Origin: Betaproteobacteria bacterium UBA5582
GTDB lineage: Bacteria; Pseudomonadota; Gammaproteobacteria; Burkholderiales; Rhodocyclaceae
Direction of reading: 5' to 3'
DNA: 13,168 bases
Assembly (NCBI GenBank): GCA_002425245.1
Contig: DILW01000011.1
Location: 1-13,168, forward strand
Positions within the stretch are counted from its first letter, which is position 1, and every line of letters starts with the position of its first letter. The translations under genes were made by a program, and so were the position numbers. Of this stretch, positions 12,674 through 13,168 are shown in pieces. Below the pieces are notes generated by a model. That model searched no databases, had not been told where the DNA came from, and worked only from the letters and a program-made list of their open reading frames with translations.

Positions 12674-13168
12674 TCAGATTCCTCGCCCCAGTTCTCGTCC
12701 TGTCTTCTCTCGTTGCCTGCAGCCAGGCACCAGCACCCACCGTTGACCGTTCGCCGACTGCCCAGGTCGCTCGCACTGCCGGACCGGGTGAGTATCTGGT
12801 CAAACGCGGCGATACCTTGTATCGGATCGCTCGCGAGAACGGCATGGATCATAACGAGCTGGCAGCGATGAACAGCATCACTGATCCGACCAGTCTGCGC
12901 GAGGGACAAATCCTGCGCTTGCGGCGCGTTGACGGTACTGCTGCCGGCGCGACGGCCGCAGTGACGGTGGCGACGCCGATCGGGATTGGCAGCGGTGTGG
13001 AAGCGCGCCCCCTGGATGCTCCCGCCGCTGTGCCGGCGCCAGTGGCCTCCGGCAACTCGCTGCGCGAGCCGAGAGGCGGGAAGGAACCGTATTCCGACGA
13101 GGCCAATGCGCGCCTGAATTCGGTCGGTGTGCCTGCTCAGCCGACGTCCGTGACCGCGCCGCCGACGG
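12670..13168 (+). CDS. nlpD: NlpD-type LysM lipoprotein (partial, C-terminus beyond window)
   Basis: The frame opens with ATG at 12670, overlapping the pcm stop by 4 bases, and stays open for 166 codons to the window edge. It starts MIRFLAPVLVLSSLVAC, a lipoprotein signal peptide with lipobox LVAC (residues 14-17, lipidated C17). A LysM peptidoglycan-binding domain spans about 41-85 (EYLVKRGDTLYRIARENG, LAAMN, LREGQILRL). A long Ala/Pro/Thr-rich linker follows. The expected C-terminal LytM/M23 domain, catalytically inactive in E. coli NlpD where it activates the amidase AmiC for cell separation, lies outside. In many proteobacteria a promoter of rpoS is located inside nlpD. Confidence 0.92.
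   Translation, partial: MIRFLAPVLVLSSLVACSQAPAPTVDRSPTAQVARTAGPGEYLVKRGDTLYRIARENGMDHNELAAMNSITDPTSLREGQILRLRRVDGTAAGATAAVTVATPIGIGSGVEARPLDAPAAVPAPVASGNSLREPRGGKEPYSDEANARLNSVGVPAQPTSVTAPPT

Overview
The window is a gene-dense stretch of GC-rich bacterial chromosome, almost certainly from a betaproteobacterium and most likely one close to the Rhodocyclales (Dechloromonas/Azoarcus type). That placement is an inference from gene order (thrS-infC-rpmI-rplT-pheS-pheT-ihfA-merR-tRNA-Pro, then surE-pcm-nlpD), from protein character, and from the hpnC/hpnD/hpnE squalene genes. No sequence search was run. No mobile element, CRISPR array or prophage remnant is visible.

Left part, minus strand (1-3097): read from right to left this is a tightly packed set: a possible small membrane protein, slyX, a DHH/DHHA1 phosphoesterase, hpnC, hpnD and the first six codons of hpnE. 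HpnC, HpnD and HpnE together convert farnesyl diphosphate to squalene through presqualene diphosphate and hydroxysqualene, for hopanoid synthesis. A plus-strand tRNA-Leu(UAG) lies inside this set, antisense to the last 39 codons of the DHH reading frame.

Middle, plus strand (3163-10867): a near-ideal sigma70 promoter drives tRNA-Val(GAC). A terminator hairpin stands 18 bases ahead of thrS. Then follow infC (with the rare start codon ATC), rpmI, rplT, a second strong terminator, pheS, pheT, ihfA and a MerR-type regulator, and finally tRNA-Pro(GGG) with its own promoter and terminator. This is the classical translation operon: threonyl- and phenylalanyl-tRNA synthetases, initiation factor IF-3, ribosomal proteins L35 and L20, and the alpha subunit of integration host factor. 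A possible attenuator built from mutually exclusive hairpins across the rplT stop codon is described in the findings.

Right part, plus strand (10868-13168): an AT-rich regulatory stretch with a 14-base palindrome precedes an H-NS-family nucleoid protein. It is followed almost without gaps by surE (survival nucleotidase), pcm (protein L-isoaspartyl repair methyltransferase) and the N-terminal part of the LysM lipoprotein NlpD, which is cut by the window edge. In related genomes rpoS usually comes next.

The window is mainly conserved housekeeping DNA. I do not see a clearly new biological system. The points of interest are regulatory or architectural: the tRNA antisense to a coding 3' end, the non-canonical infC start, terminators placed just ahead of thrS and pheS, and the H-NS promoter palindrome.
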